A stretch of 64,000 bases of DNA from an uncultured Prevotella sp. (GTDB taxonomy: Bacteria; Bacteroidota; Bacteroidia; Bacteroidales; Bacteroidaceae), in contig CAMPYS010000007.1 in assembly GCA_946998295.1 (NCBI GenBank), positions 1 to 64,000 of the forward strand, written 5' to 3'. The stretch's first letter is position 1. The number at the start of each line of letters is the position of its first letter. The notes beneath the pieces were generated by a model. It did no database searches. It was not told where the DNA came from and worked only from the letters and a program-made list of their open reading frames with translations. Shown piece after piece: positions 1-8,531 of the stretch. A program made the position numbers and the translations under genes.

Positions 1-25
1 AAGTCTAGGCTTTGTGCATAAAAAA

Positions 26-53
26 GAGGATGTGTACATTTTGACACACCCTC
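26..53 (-). terminator. Hairpin downstream of the 565-aa secreted protein gene
   Basis: The arms at 26-35 and 44-53 pair with one mismatch around an 8-nt loop, 11 bases past the stop of the minus-strand gene. A 15-nt part, CATTTTGACACACCC, recurs in the terminator at 57736-57779. Terminator function is inferred from structure and position. Confidence 0.6.
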
Positions 54-64
54 CTAATTGTGTT

Positions 65-1762
65 TTAGTGTATAATTTTTTTAATTATTTTCTTTCCATT
101 TTTATATGTTATACATTCTATATATATTCCTTTGGAATTTGAATTTAGTTTACGTCCTGTGAGATCAAAATAAGTTTTATTTATTATTTCATTATTATTA
201 ATAGTTTTGTTTATATTATCTGTAGGATTGTTACTCCAAACAATTTCTGAACGGTTTACCCCTTCTCCTATTTTGTGTATTACTTGTACACCTACGCGCT
301 TATATTTTTCTTTAAGAGCATAGAATAAATGAGTATTATCTTTAACAAAAAAGTGTTCACCATCATTGAAAGTATATGGTATGTCTATCATATCTTTTTC
401 TAATCCAGAATATGTTTCTTCATCAAATACCATTGGTTTATCATCTTTGTCAAAATATACGTTGTAGTATAGATAGTCTGGCATAATATATCCACCATCT
501 ACATCTTTTGTTAGTATATCGAAAGTGACACTCATCCCCTCTGATTCATCATATGGTGATACATTTTTAATAATAGGATTTGCAGGTTTACGTAGGGTCA
601 TATCATATTGTTTAATACCCGGTTCACAATAAGCAGCCCATGGATTGAGTTCTTTATCTCCTTCGTTTATAAGCATGAGCCCATTGGCTATACTTTCTAA
701 GGTTTTATTTTCTTTGTTATATTTAAATTCAAGTTGGTCTTTTAGTTTTGCTTGTATGTGTTTTGTACCATCTTCATCTGTCCTGAAACTACTTTCTGCA
801 GGTGCCATGAAAACGTATGAATTTTCGTTATCAGATAAACCAATATATTGTGATTTAAATATAACTTTATCCCCTTCTATATTTCCTTTTATCCATTTAA
901 AATCTTTTTCATCTTCATCTCCAAAATCATATGGACATTTTAGATAAATATTATTATCGGTGAATGCTATTTTAACATTCAATGTTTGTTTTTCTCCCTT
1001 TACATCTTTATAGCTCATTATAGAGTTTTCTGCTTCAATATTTTCAGGCTTTTCTGTTTTGATATTATCAAAAGGACTTATTATAATATTTGCTGTGCTG
1101 AATCCTTGAAATTGTCCATCTATGTCTGTTAATCCTATTATAACATTTGGAAGGCCATTTTCTTCATTTTCTTCAGAAGTTTCTTGCCTTATTATACCGT
1201 CTTTAAATGTAAAGTTTATATCACCATTAAATGTGCCATCATCTTTAAATTCAGGAGTGTAAACCCAATTTTCTCCTTCTTTGTTAAGGACAAGCCGTGT
1301 AGCATATAATTTTATTTTTTCATTATTGTCATTATATCCCATATCTATAGCTTGTGGTGTATGCATTATGAATTTGTTATTTCCTTTAGATTCTAATTTG
1401 GAATAAGAGAAAGTATAGCATTTACCAAGTGCATTATATAGATATAAATTGCCATCTTCCCCAATTACATAGTTTGCCGTTGCACAGCTTTGTCGTTTAA
1501 ATACGGCACCGCTATTTTCTGGTACTGAACAGATTGCAGAACGTTGTATATTAGTAACTTCTTGTCCTTTTGGTTTATCTTTTATTATCTCATCAAATAC
1601 TGCTGGAATACCTTTCAAAGGTTTTAGTCCATTTAGTTTAACTTTAATTTGATTTGTTGTTAAACTAATTTTTTTTGTTTGAAGCGGTAATTGCTGTTTT
1701 GTTTGTCCTGTGGCATTACTACACATTAATGCTACTAGAATTGATAAAGTTAAAAATTTCAT
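65..1762 (-). CDS. Secreted protein with type IX-like C-terminal tail, function unknown
   Basis: This 565-residue protein has a signal peptide (about residues 1-19) ending in ATG before Gln, so the mature protein should start with Gln. The body (about 40-520) is Asp/Asn/Lys-rich and probably beta-structured; I recognise no enzyme motif. The last 35 residues (FDLTGRKLN, then KGIYIE, ending GKKIIKKIIH) have the pattern of the short C-terminal tails of type IX secretion substrates and of many Prevotella surface proteins. It has its own promoter (1877-1884) and a hairpin just past the stop, so it is probably monocistronic. Surface or extracellular location is inferred from signal and tail. Function is unknown. 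Confidence 0.8.
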   Translation of the reverse strand: MKFLTLSILVALMCSNATGQTKQQLPLQTKKISLTTNQIKVKLNGLKPLKGIPAVFDEIIKDKPKGQEVTNIQRSAICSVPENSGAVFKRQSCATANYVIGEDGNLYLYNALGKCYTFSYSKLESKGNNKFIMHTPQAIDMGYNDNNEKIKLYATRLVLNKEGENWVYTPEFKDDGTFNGDINFTFKDGIIRQETSEENEENGLPNVIIGLTDIDGQFQGFSTANIIISPFDNIKTEKPENIEAENSIMSYKDVKGEKQTLNVKIAFTDNNIYLKCPYDFGDEDEKDFKWIKGNIEGDKVIFKSQYIGLSDNENSYVFMAPAESSFRTDEDGTKHIQAKLKDQLEFKYNKENKTLESIANGLMLINEGDKELNPWAAYCEPGIKQYDMTLRKPANPIIKNVSPYDESEGMSVTFDILTKDVDGGYIMPDYLYYNVYFDKDDKPMVFDEETYSGLEKDMIDIPYTFNDGEHFFVKDNTHLFYALKEKYKRVGVQVIHKIGEGVNRSEIVWSNNPTDNINKTINNNEIINKTYFDLTGRKLNSNSKGIYIECITYKNGKKIIKKIIH

Positions 1763-1876
1763 AAGCTTTTAATTTTTTATTAAAGATTAGTTTACTAATG
1801 ATTATTCAATGATGTATTGTAAATCTTAATATTATTATCAAATGTCTTTAATAATAGTATTTTGATAAGCATTATG

Positions 1877-1884
1877 CAAATATA
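1877..1884 (-). promoter_or_regulatory. Bacteroidetes-type -7 box for the 565-aa protein gene
   Basis: The plus strand reads CAAATATA, which is TATATTTG on the minus strand and fits TAnnTTTG. It lies about 115 bases upstream of the ATG at 1762. Confidence 0.55.
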
Positions 1885-2058
1885 TTAAAAAAAGAACATA
1901 TTAGATAAAATTACTTTCTTTTTTTAGTAATTATATTAGATAAGTTAATTTTATAGTTAAGTGTTTTACTTTGCATCATACCTATTACAGTTTATAATCA
2001 CAAATAGTGAATAACTATTTTTAACGGCAATAAATTACGTCATTTAATAAAAATACAT

Positions 2059-2066
2059 TATCTTTG
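2059..2066 (+). promoter_or_regulatory. -7 box upstream of greA
   Basis: TATCTTTG matches TAnnTTTG. It would start transcription near 2072 and give an unusually long greA leader of about 160 nt. Confidence 0.55.
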
Positions 2067-2160
2067 CAATATTCAAACAATGTTATAAATATTAGTAGTA
2101 TAAAAACTAATATAACAATATAATATATTTAGAAATATATAAACTGAAATAGAAAAAATG

Positions 2161-2198
2161 GAATTCTGACATATTATAGTTAGAATTCTTATCTTTTT
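2161..2198 (+). terminator. Terminator-like hairpin in the greA leader
   Basis: The arms at 2161-2170 and 2179-2188 pair with one G-U around an 8-nt loop. A T-rich run follows (2189-2198). It lies between the only clear promoter and the greA start, so it may attenuate greA or end a short RNA of about 125 nt. Confidence 0.45.
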
Positions 2199-2233
2199 AT
2201 ATTTATTTTAATAACTTATAAAAATATAGTATT

Positions 2234-2704
2234 ATGTCTTATATGTCACAAGAAGGATATGATAAACTCGTATCTGAATTGCAACGTTTAGAAGCAGTTG
2301 AGCGTCCAAAAGCATCTGCTGCTATTGCTGAAGCTGCAGATAAGGGAGATCTTAGCGAGAATGCAGAGTATGATGCTGCGAAAGAAGCACAAACCCATTT
2401 GGAGGCTAAAATAAATGAAATGAAACTTACAATTGCTCAAGCAAAGATTGTTGATTTGTCTCGTTTAAGTAATGAGGCTGTACAGATAATGTCAACAGTA
2501 GAGATGACTAACATGAGCAATAATGCTAAGATGAAATATACTATAGTTAGTGAGTCAGAAGCCAATTTGAAGTTAGGCAAAATATCTATAAAAACACCTA
2601 TAGCTCAAGGACTTTTGAATAAGCGAGTTGGTGATATTGTAGAGATTGAAATACCAAGAGGCAAGATAAAATTACGTATAGATAAAATATCTATTGATTT
2701 ATAA
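2234..2704 (+). CDS. greA: Transcription elongation factor GreA
   Basis: GreA enters the RNA polymerase secondary channel and stimulates transcript cleavage in backtracked complexes. At 156 residues it is close to the usual length of about 158. The N-terminal coiled coil carries the characteristic LSENAEYDAAKEAQ stretch (about 41-54), with the acidic tip residues Asp/Glu in place. The C-terminal half (about 80-156) is the FKBP-like globular domain ending in a basic beta strand. The ATG at 2234 gives a full-length coiled coil. The HIT gene follows after 23 bases, so the two are likely cotranscribed and ended by the hairpin at 3199-3254. Confidence 0.96.
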   Translation: MSYMSQEGYDKLVSELQRLEAVERPKASAAIAEAADKGDLSENAEYDAAKEAQTHLEAKINEMKLTIAQAKIVDLSRLSNEAVQIMSTVEMTNMSNNAKMKYTIVSESEANLKLGKISIKTPIAQGLLNKRVGDIVEIEIPRGKIKLRIDKISIDL

Positions 2705-2727
2705 ACTTTTTTTAATATGTATTTCTT

Positions 2728-3129
2728 ATGACTATATTTTCAAGAATAGCATCTGGGGATATACCAAGTTATAAATGTGCAGAAAGTGATAAGTTCTATG
2801 CTTTTTTAGATATAAATCCTGTTGCTAAGGCTCATACTTTAGTTATACCCAAAAGAGAAGTTGATTATATATATGATATGGATGATGATGAGCTTGCTGC
2901 ATTCCAGATATTTGCAAAAAAAGTAGCAATAGCAATAAAAGAAGAATTTAAATGTAAAAAGGTTGCTCAAGTTGTGCTTGGACTTGAGGTACCTCATGCT
3001 CATATTCATTTAATACCTATCAACAGCGAGGAGGATGTAAATTTTAAGCGACACATAGAGGTTTCTAATGAAGAACAAAAAGAAATAGCTGCACGTATTT
3101 TTAAGGCTTTTCAAAGACAAGTTTACTAA
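2728..3129 (+). CDS. HIT family nucleotide hydrolase/transferase
   Basis: This 133-residue histidine-triad protein is of the Hint/protein kinase C inhibitor-like type and probably hydrolyses purine nucleoside phosphoramidates or adenylates. The N-terminus IFSRIASGDIPSYK is the standard family opening. The catalytic triad appears as VPHAHIHLIPI near residues 91-101. The family's usual glycine-rich run just before the triad is altered here (VVLGLEV). Cytosolic. It sits 23 bases behind greA. The pairing with greA probably reflects cotranscription; the substrate is unknown. Confidence 0.92.
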   Translation: MTIFSRIASGDIPSYKCAESDKFYAFLDINPVAKAHTLVIPKREVDYIYDMDDDELAAFQIFAKKVAIAIKEEFKCKKVAQVVLGLEVPHAHIHLIPINSEEDVNFKRHIEVSNEEQKEIAARIFKAFQRQVY

Positions 3130-3198
3130 TATCAAATTCAGATAAAATATTTTTGCTATATATTATAGAGCTAAAAGGTATTAGTAATGATTAATATG

Positions 3199-3254
3199 CT
3201 TTAGCCAAAATGTATATATTCAAACGGAATAATACATTTTGGCTAAAGTTTTTT
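3199..3254 (+). terminator. Strong intrinsic terminator of greA-HIT
   Basis: A perfect 17-bp stem (3199-3215 with 3232-3248) and 16-nt loop are followed by six T, about 70 bases past the HIT stop. Confidence 0.9.
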
Positions 3255-3266
3255 GTTTGTATCTCC

Positions 3267-3366
3267 AATAAAGATAAATCGCAGATTGCTGAAGAACTAA
3301 ATGAAGTCTTTAATTTAAAAACAAAGAGAAGAGAAGAATAGCTTACACACTTTTTAGGCCAGTATC
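3267..3366 (+). pseudogene. Transposase C-terminal fragment with IS right end
   Basis: About 24 codons are open (including QIAEELNEVFNLKTKRREE) and stop at 3339. They run into TTACACACTTTTTAGG followed by CAGTAT, which resembles the right end of the IS at 36103-37389. The same codon string, diverged, recurs at 4308-4330. I read it as the 3' tip of a lost insertion sequence. Confidence 0.5.
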
Positions 3367-3389
3367 TCAACTCTATATTATAACTAAAT

Positions 3390-3410
3390 CATACCGTTAA
3401 AAACGGTATG
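3390..3410. repeat. Perfect short palindrome
   Basis: CATACCGTT and AACGGTATG form perfect 9-bp arms around AAA. No gene adjoins it. It may be a protein-binding site or an IS remnant; the role is unknown. Confidence 0.5.
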
Positions 3411-3487
3411 TAATGGTTATTATATGATAGCTCTAAATCTGTGTGAGAAGCTACCAACCTTTGCGATTAAAAGCTTATGAGTAATCT

Positions 3488-3580
3488 GCAAAAAGCTCTA
3501 AAGCTTTTTGCAAAAACCTTTAAAGCTTTTTTGTGAAAGCTTTAGTGCTTTTTTTTTTAGCTTTAGAGCTTTTCAGCCTG
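3488..3580. repeat. Degenerate 22-23 bp tandem array rich in AAGCTTT
   Basis: About four imperfect units of 21-23 bases, each built around AAAGCTTT or TTTAGTGCTTT. The first unit contains a perfect 10-bp-arm palindrome (3488-3497 with 3502-3511). The motif AAAGCTTTAGTGC recurs at the end of the window (63984-64000). Confidence 0.6.
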
Positions 3581-3738
3581 ACAAACTAACTGCTCTTATC
3601 TTCCCTTTATTCCCTTGTTTTTTGCGTTGCTTTTGTCTCTGTCTTTATGCACTTACTTTTGCATACGATAATAGTGTTGTAACAGACTTTATATGAGTTT
3701 GTTTGGTGAATAACTATAACGTAACCAAAAGAAAAAGA

Positions 3739-4172
3739 GGTACTGTCCCCAAAAAGAGTGTAAGTCCATATTTTTCTTATCTTTGTGTTTAGTAGAAGAA
3801 AATAATTATCAATATCACTTTTGTAACCAAATGAGAACAGAAATATCCAATATTGAAAAAGTATAGAGCTGATCTAAACATCGCTTACTTTATACACATG
3901 GACTCCCCTGTGCAAGTGCAAAAGTGCATATTATATATTACTAACTGGATTTAAAGGCCCAATAGAAAATATAAGTGAACTATAATAATGAGAACATCAA
4001 AACCATTAAACAAGTAGGTACTTTCCCTATTAGCAGGTGTTGCTATGGAATAAACAAAAACAATATATGCTATGAAAATTTATCAATGGAAAGCCTGAAA
4101 ACTGAAAAATAAAAATGAATAAAAAGAAAGAGAAGAAGAGAAAGTTTTTACATACTTTTTTATTGCTGCCCG
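3739..4172 (+). pseudogene. Internally deleted IS256-family insertion sequence
   Basis: The left end (GGTACTGTCC, then GTGTAAGTCCATATTTTT at 3762-3779) closely matches the left end of the intact IS at 36103. It is joined to a decayed transposase C-terminus. With stops and frame changes one reads LKKYRADLNIAYFIHMDSP, then ITNW, then VLSLLAGVAME and TKTIYAMKIYQWK. These align with LRKYKAERNSAYFTYMDFP, TTNW, VIFLLAAVAME and TKTTYERRIYQFK of the intact transposase. About two thirds of the gene is missing. The copy is AT-rich like the host, so it is much older than the copy at 36 kb. The 3' boundary is approximate. Confidence 0.8.
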
Positions 4173-4270
4173 AAGAAACTTTTTCAAACAAAATAAATTA
4201 GGTCTGACACATCTCACGAGGTATCAGCCCTTTTGGTTATCTTTGTTTTCTCAATATAATAAATATAACC

Positions 4271-4363
4271 ATGAGCAAAGATAGTCATTTTACCGGACAG
4301 CAATAATTTTAAAACTAAGAGAAGAGGAGAAATCTTTTACACACTTTTTAGGACAGTATCCTT
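4271..4363 (+). pseudogene. Transposase start codons fused to an IS right end
   Basis: ATG at 4271 opens MSKDSHFTGQQ and stops at 4306. This resembles the N-terminus of DUF4372-type IS4-family transposases. It is followed directly by the 3' tip of an element (AAACTAAGAGAAGAGGAG, then TTACACACTTTTTAGGACAG). Nearly the whole coding region is deleted. The family assignment is from memory of N-termini and tentative. Confidence 0.45.
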
Positions 4364-4513
4364 TTTTTTATATCATAACTTAAAACTATTATTTATACCT
4401 TTGTGTTATTATTCATAAATATATTATATAATAATATAACCCAGCAATACAACTATTTTTATTTACAAATTTGTACAATACTTTTATAACTTATTGATTT
4501 ACAATATTTACAG

Positions 4514-4601
4514 CGGAGAAAGGGAGATTCGAACTCCCGAGACGTTTTAAGCGCCTACACGCTTTCCAGGCGTGCCTCTTAAGCCACTCGAGCATTTCTC
4601 C
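4514..4601 (-). tRNA. tRNA-Ser (GGA anticodon)
   Basis: Read on the minus strand it starts GGAGAAATGC, has the D-arm CTCGAGTGGCTTAAGAGG, an anticodon loop CTGGAAA (anticodon GGA), a long variable arm typical of class II tRNA-Ser, the T-loop GTTCGAATC, and a closing TTTCTCC acceptor strand. It is 88 nt; CCA is not encoded. It sits beside the IS debris. Confidence 0.95.
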
Positions 4602-4797
4602 TTATGGTATAAGAAAATTATTAATATTTTTCAAGCACAAAATTATTAAATTAATTTATAATATTGGACATTAACAATATATTTTATATTTATTGTATAT
4701 CAATTATTAATTGTACTAAAGATGTCTATAGATCTCATCTATATAATTAAAACGTTATAAAATAATAGAAAAACATTGTATAAGAAGTAAAATTGAC

Positions 4798-4805
4798 TAA
4801 CTTTG
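4798..4805 (+). promoter_or_regulatory. Promoter of the FMN-binding protein gene
   Basis: TAACTTTG (-7) has a TTG at 4776-4778 (-33), 19 bases apart, which is the Bacteroidetes consensus spacing. It lies 55 bases upstream of the start codon. Confidence 0.65.
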
Positions 4806-4860
4806 TGGATCATATATAATTAAAATAATCCAGTAAATTAATTAATAATTCTGTAAAATT

Positions 4861-5265
4861 ATGAAAACAAAACGCTTAATTAACCAATTACTATTTATAA
4901 CATTTGTTGTTATAAATTTCTCTTTCGTTATTAGAAATAATAACAAAGTTATGCGAAAAACAAGTAATAATACATATATTATAAATACAAGTACTATAAT
5001 TTCACATAATATTAAAGGTTTTAAAGGTGCTACTCCTTTAGAGGTGTACATTAAAAATAATAAAATTATAAAGATAGTACCGCTACAAAATAATGAAACT
5101 CCTAAGTTCTTTACAAAAGTTAAATCTATTATGCTTCCTAAATTTAATAATAAAAAACTATCTAATATACATAATATAGATGGTGTTACAGGAGCTACTT
5201 ATTCTTCTAAAGCTGTGAAAGCAAATATTGAGGCTGCAATAGATTATTACAAAAAACATAAATAA
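4861..5265 (+). CDS. Exported FMN-binding domain protein
   Basis: This 134-residue protein has an N-terminal hydrophobic segment (about 8-25) that serves as signal or membrane anchor, then a single FMN-binding domain of the RnfG/NqrC type. The domain opens with GFKGATPLEVYI and contains DGVTGATYSSKAV, whose SGAT/TGAT-like motif is where flavin is attached to Thr through phosphate by ApbE-type transferases. It should face the periplasm and carry electrons. No Rnf, Nqr or other redox gene adjoins, so the partner is unknown. It has its own promoter at 4798. Similar small stand-alone proteins occur in Bacteroidales. Confidence 0.85.
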   Translation: MKTKRLINQLLFITFVVINFSFVIRNNNKVMRKTSNNTYIINTSTIISHNIKGFKGATPLEVYIKNNKIIKIVPLQNNETPKFFTKVKSIMLPKFNNKKLSNIHNIDGVTGATYSSKAVKANIEAAIDYYKKHK

Positions 5266-5633
5266 AATTATTGCCATACGCTAAAATTCAAAAGAGCTTA
5301 AATATCCAGATAGAACACCCTTAAATTTTAACTGTATTCCAAAAGCTATACATGAAACTGTTAAAATGCAGTTAAATTGTTTATAGTAGTATACTGTTGC
5401 TGCATGATCCGTAAAGCATATACCATAATTCCAAATTTTTGAAAGCATCACAGCTATAATAATTTGTAAACATCTTTCTTATAAATATTTTATCAAACAG
5501 CAAATTATTATACAAAAAATTACGTTATAATAACTTTTAGTAAGTATTATAAAATATAATTATTATATTTGCAAATAAACAACCTAATATAGTATACAAA
5601 TAACTAAATATAAAACATATTAATAACTTATTT
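5266..5633. other. Intergenic region with one doubtful 55-codon minus-strand frame
   Basis: No terminator or RNA is evident. On the minus strand, 5448 down to 5281 is open for 55 codons from ATG, with a hydrophobic middle. It resembles no family I know and could be a remnant. The last 70 bases hold the promoter of the next gene (5564-5571). Confidence 0.4.
5564..5571 (+). promoter_or_regulatory. -7 box for the 930-aa surface protein gene
   Basis: TATATTTG fits TAnnTTTG, 62 bases upstream of the ATG at 5634. Confidence 0.55.
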
Positions 5634-8426
5634 ATGAAAAAAACAATTTACACATTACTTCTGCTTATGTTTATTACTATAGCAAATGCTAATAATGGAG
5701 TAAAATTTCTCGATTATATGCTTTATGGCCATTTGGTATCCTCAAATATACAGTCAATGGAAACAGGTATATATAAATTTAGTACAGAAAGAAATAATAA
5801 TTTTAAGTTTTTAAATTCACTACAAACAGAACCTAATTGTGGGGCAGTAAAGGCAGATAACAGATACTTTGTATTTAATACTCATACCACTGCTTATGGT
5901 AAAGAATCTGCAATGTTAATATATGATGTCAATAATGATTTTAAACTTATAACTAAAGCAATGGTACCTGCTAATTTTATAGTAGAAGCTCAGGTATTAG
6001 CTTATGATCCTATTACAAAACAAATATATACATTTTATACTAAAGGAAATGATAATTATTTAGGTTCTCTTGATGTATCTACACGTACAAAGCGAGAGAT
6101 AGCATATATGGATTATACTAAATTTATTTCTATGGCATTTAATGATAAAGGGGAATTATATGGAATAAGCAATATAGGTGCCCTATATAAAATAGATAAA
6201 AATAAAGGTACTACAAAATATATAGGTTCAACAGGAGTCAGTCCAACTGAATACCAACAGAGTGCTACGTTTCTTCCAAATGATAATAACACATTATACT
6301 GGGCAGCCGCAACAAGTACAGCTGGGGTTCTTTATAAAATAGATACTAATAATGCCAAGACAACGTTGATAAAAACTTTTCCACATGAAGAAGAATTCGT
6401 ATCTATTTGGACAGGAGATAAGATAGTCCTTCAAGACGCTCCAGCTAAAGCAGATAATGTAATTATAAACTTTGTAGACGGCGCATTAAATGGTACAATT
6501 ACGTTTAAAGCTCCCACAACAACCCATGCAGGCAAAACTTTGACTAACAAATTAGAATATAAAATATTAATTGATAATATAGAAAAAAGTACAGGATTTA
6601 CACAACCAGGGAATACAGTTAAAACAACTTTAGAAACAACACAAGGCTATCATGATTTTTGTATAGTGATTAGCAACGAATTTGGAGAAGGTGAAAAAAC
6701 AAATATTAAAAAAATCTACATAGGCAATGATACTCCTTGCCCTGTAGAAAATGTTAAGTTGAAGCGTGGTTCTACCGACAACACACTTATATTAACTTGG
6801 CAACCACAAACTAAAGGTCTACATAATGGATATATTAATCCTTCTTCTGTAAAATATAAAATAAGAAGAATGCCTGATGAGAAAATAGTTTCAACTGAAG
6901 CAAAGTCGCCATTTACTGATACCTATGATATTGATAAACCTATACGATGTTTTTATGATGTTATTCCTTGGGTTGATGAAACAACAGTAGGTATTGCAAG
7001 TTCTTCTAACAAATTACTTGCTGGGAAACCATTTACTATACCTTACAATGAAGATTTTTCAAAAAATAGTAACTTCTTACTTTTTACTACAGAAAACATA
7101 GATAATGATAATATCTCGTGGGATTACATTAACGACTATGGTTATTTACGTATATATGGGAGTGATCGGCCTAAAGATGATTGGGTTATTTCTCCATTTA
7201 TTAAAGTTGAAAAGGGTTGCAAGTATAAACTAAAATTTGATATAAAGAGTATTGGTAAAGAAAAATATGAAGTTAAATTAGGCAAAGAGGATAACTCTAA
7301 GTCAATGCAACAACAGTTAATACCAATAACTGAAATTGCAAGCGAATATAATTGGGAAAAGAAAGAATGTGTTTTCACTTGTAACGATAAAGGTATAATA
7401 TTTATAGGTTTCCATGCTATGACTACAGATACGGAAAATTCACAAGCTCTTTATCTTGATAATATAAACATAGAAAAAATAGAAGAAAATCCTGTAACAC
7501 AATCAGAAATAATTATGACAACGAAAGCAAACAAAGGAGACTACATAATGCTTTCGATAGAAAATGAAGGAGAAGTGCAAATAGAAGGTGCAGAGCTAAA
7601 GTATGGAGGAATGGCAGTTGTAAAATCTCCTACTATCACTATACGTGGAAAAATAAAAAATCTTGACTGTTCTAAAGCTAAGCTATCAAAACTTGATGTT
7701 TCTAAAGCAAAAGAACTTACAGGTTTATGGTGCAACGAAAATTATCTTACAGAACTTAACGTTTCAAACCTTACAAATTTAAATTACCTTCACTGTAGTA
7801 AAAATAATTTAACTACATTAAATATAGATGCAAATAAACATATTACAGAACTTGATTGTAGTGAAAATAAAATAGAAAATATAAATTTATCAAATAATAA
7901 AGAGCTTAGTAGATTTTTGGCATATCACAATAAACTTTCACTGATAAACATTGAAAATAACAAAAAACTTATAGGTATAGACTTATCAGAAAATGCCTTA
8001 ACACAGTTAGATGTAACAAATAATAAGTTCTTAGAAACAATTTACTGCAATGGTAATAATATTTATGGAGAATATATGATACAATTCATTAATACACTAC
8101 CAAATAGAAATGATCGTAAGGAAAAATGCCATCTATTCATAATAGATACTAAAAATAAAAATGAAAGAAATAAAATTTTAGATGTACATGTTAAACAAGC
8201 ACGTTCAATAAATTGGGAGATACTTGATTATGCAGGAGGAATTAATGATGGAAATGGAATAGTGTATTATGGAATAACGAATAATATTATAGGTAATACT
8301 ATCAACAATAATTTATATGATATATATACCCTTCAAGGTCAAAAAATAAAAAGCAAAGCTATTAATACAGATTGTTTACCACATGGTGTATATATTATAA
8401 ATGGGAAAAAAATAGTTGTTAAGTAA
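5634..8426 (+). CDS. Large secreted surface protein: propeller-like, anchor-J, leucine-rich repeats, sorting tail
   Basis: 930 residues. A signal peptide (about 1-19) ends in ANA. Residues about 40-260 look like a beta-propeller (repeated LYKID and YGISN strands). About 275-455 look like two fibronectin type III-like domains (ILTWQP). About 462-620 form a choice-of-anchor-J/cleaved-adhesin-like jelly roll (YNEDFSKNSNF, DDWVISPFI, ALYLDNINI). About 672-810 hold at least six 21-residue leucine-rich repeats of the Bacteroidetes type (LDCSKAKLSKLDVSKAKEL and variants). The end, YTLQGQKIKS then GVYIINGKKIVVK, is a type IX-like sorting tail. It is probably exposed or released and binds protein or glycan; the ligand is unknown. 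Own promoter; convergent with the next gene across a shared terminator. Confidence 0.85.
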   Translation: MKKTIYTLLLLMFITIANANNGVKFLDYMLYGHLVSSNIQSMETGIYKFSTERNNNFKFLNSLQTEPNCGAVKADNRYFVFNTHTTAYGKESAMLIYDVNNDFKLITKAMVPANFIVEAQVLAYDPITKQIYTFYTKGNDNYLGSLDVSTRTKREIAYMDYTKFISMAFNDKGELYGISNIGALYKIDKNKGTTKYIGSTGVSPTEYQQSATFLPNDNNTLYWAAATSTAGVLYKIDTNNAKTTLIKTFPHEEEFVSIWTGDKIVLQDAPAKADNVIINFVDGALNGTITFKAPTTTHAGKTLTNKLEYKILIDNIEKSTGFTQPGNTVKTTLETTQGYHDFCIVISNEFGEGEKTNIKKIYIGNDTPCPVENVKLKRGSTDNTLILTWQPQTKGLHNGYINPSSVKYKIRRMPDEKIVSTEAKSPFTDTYDIDKPIRCFYDVIPWVDETTVGIASSSNKLLAGKPFTIPYNEDFSKNSNFLLFTTENIDNDNISWDYINDYGYLRIYGSDRPKDDWVISPFIKVEKGCKYKLKFDIKSIGKEKYEVKLGKEDNSKSMQQQLIPITEIASEYNWEKKECVFTCNDKGIIFIGFHAMTTDTENSQALYLDNINIEKIEENPVTQSEIIMTTKANKGDYIMLSIENEGEVQIEGAELKYGGMAVVKSPTITIRGKIKNLDCSKAKLSKLDVSKAKELTGLWCNENYLTELNVSNLTNLNYLHCSKNNLTTLNIDANKHITELDCSENKIENINLSNNKELSRFLAYHNKLSLINIENNKKLIGIDLSENALTQLDVTNNKFLETIYCNGNNIYGEYMIQFINTLPNRNDRKEKCHLFIIDTKNKNERNKILDVHVKQARSINWEILDYAGGINDGNGIVYYGITNNIIGNTINNNLYDIYTLQGQKIKSKAINTDCLPHGVYIINGKKIVVK

Positions 8427-8468
8427 TTTATTACACCTATAACCAAAATTTCAAACAATAACACTACC

Positions 8469-8511
8469 AAAAATTAAGAGGACTTCTAATTTAGAAATCC
8501 TCTTAATTTTT
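8469..8511. terminator. Bidirectional terminator between convergent genes
   Basis: AAAAATTAAGAGGA pairs with TCCTCTTAATTTTT around a short partly paired loop. A-run on one side and T-run on the other allow use in both directions. Confidence 0.85.
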
Positions 8512-8531
8512 ATATATAAGACTATGATAGC

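Larger units (their letters stand above)
1763..2233. other. Divergent intergenic region between secreted protein and greA
   Basis: This very AT-rich stretch of about 470 bases holds a minus-strand promoter (1877-1884), a plus-strand promoter (2059-2066) and a terminator-like hairpin in the greA leader (2161-2198). I see no coding sequence or RNA gene otherwise. Confidence 0.6.
3130..4513. other. Gene-free region of IS debris and repeats
   Basis: No intact gene is visible in 1.4 kb. Contents in order: the greA-HIT terminator, a transposase 3' fragment (3267-3366), a 9-bp-arm palindrome (3390-3410), an AAGCTTT repeat block (3488-3580), an eroded IS256-family copy (3739-4172), a transposase start fused to an IS end (4271-4363), and AT-rich sequence up to tRNA-Ser. 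The 62-codon open frame at 3508 is read through the repeat block and is not credible. Confidence 0.7.

Noticed and set aside
3508..3696. 62-codon open frame on the plus strand
   Set aside because: It is read through the AAGCTTT repeat block, is mostly Phe/Leu/Cys by composition and has no start context or homologous look.
5281..5448. 55-codon minus-strand frame after the FMN-binding gene
   Set aside because: It has an ATG and a hydrophobic centre but no neighbours to be coupled with, no promoter and no family resemblance. Kept only as a note in the intergenic entry.
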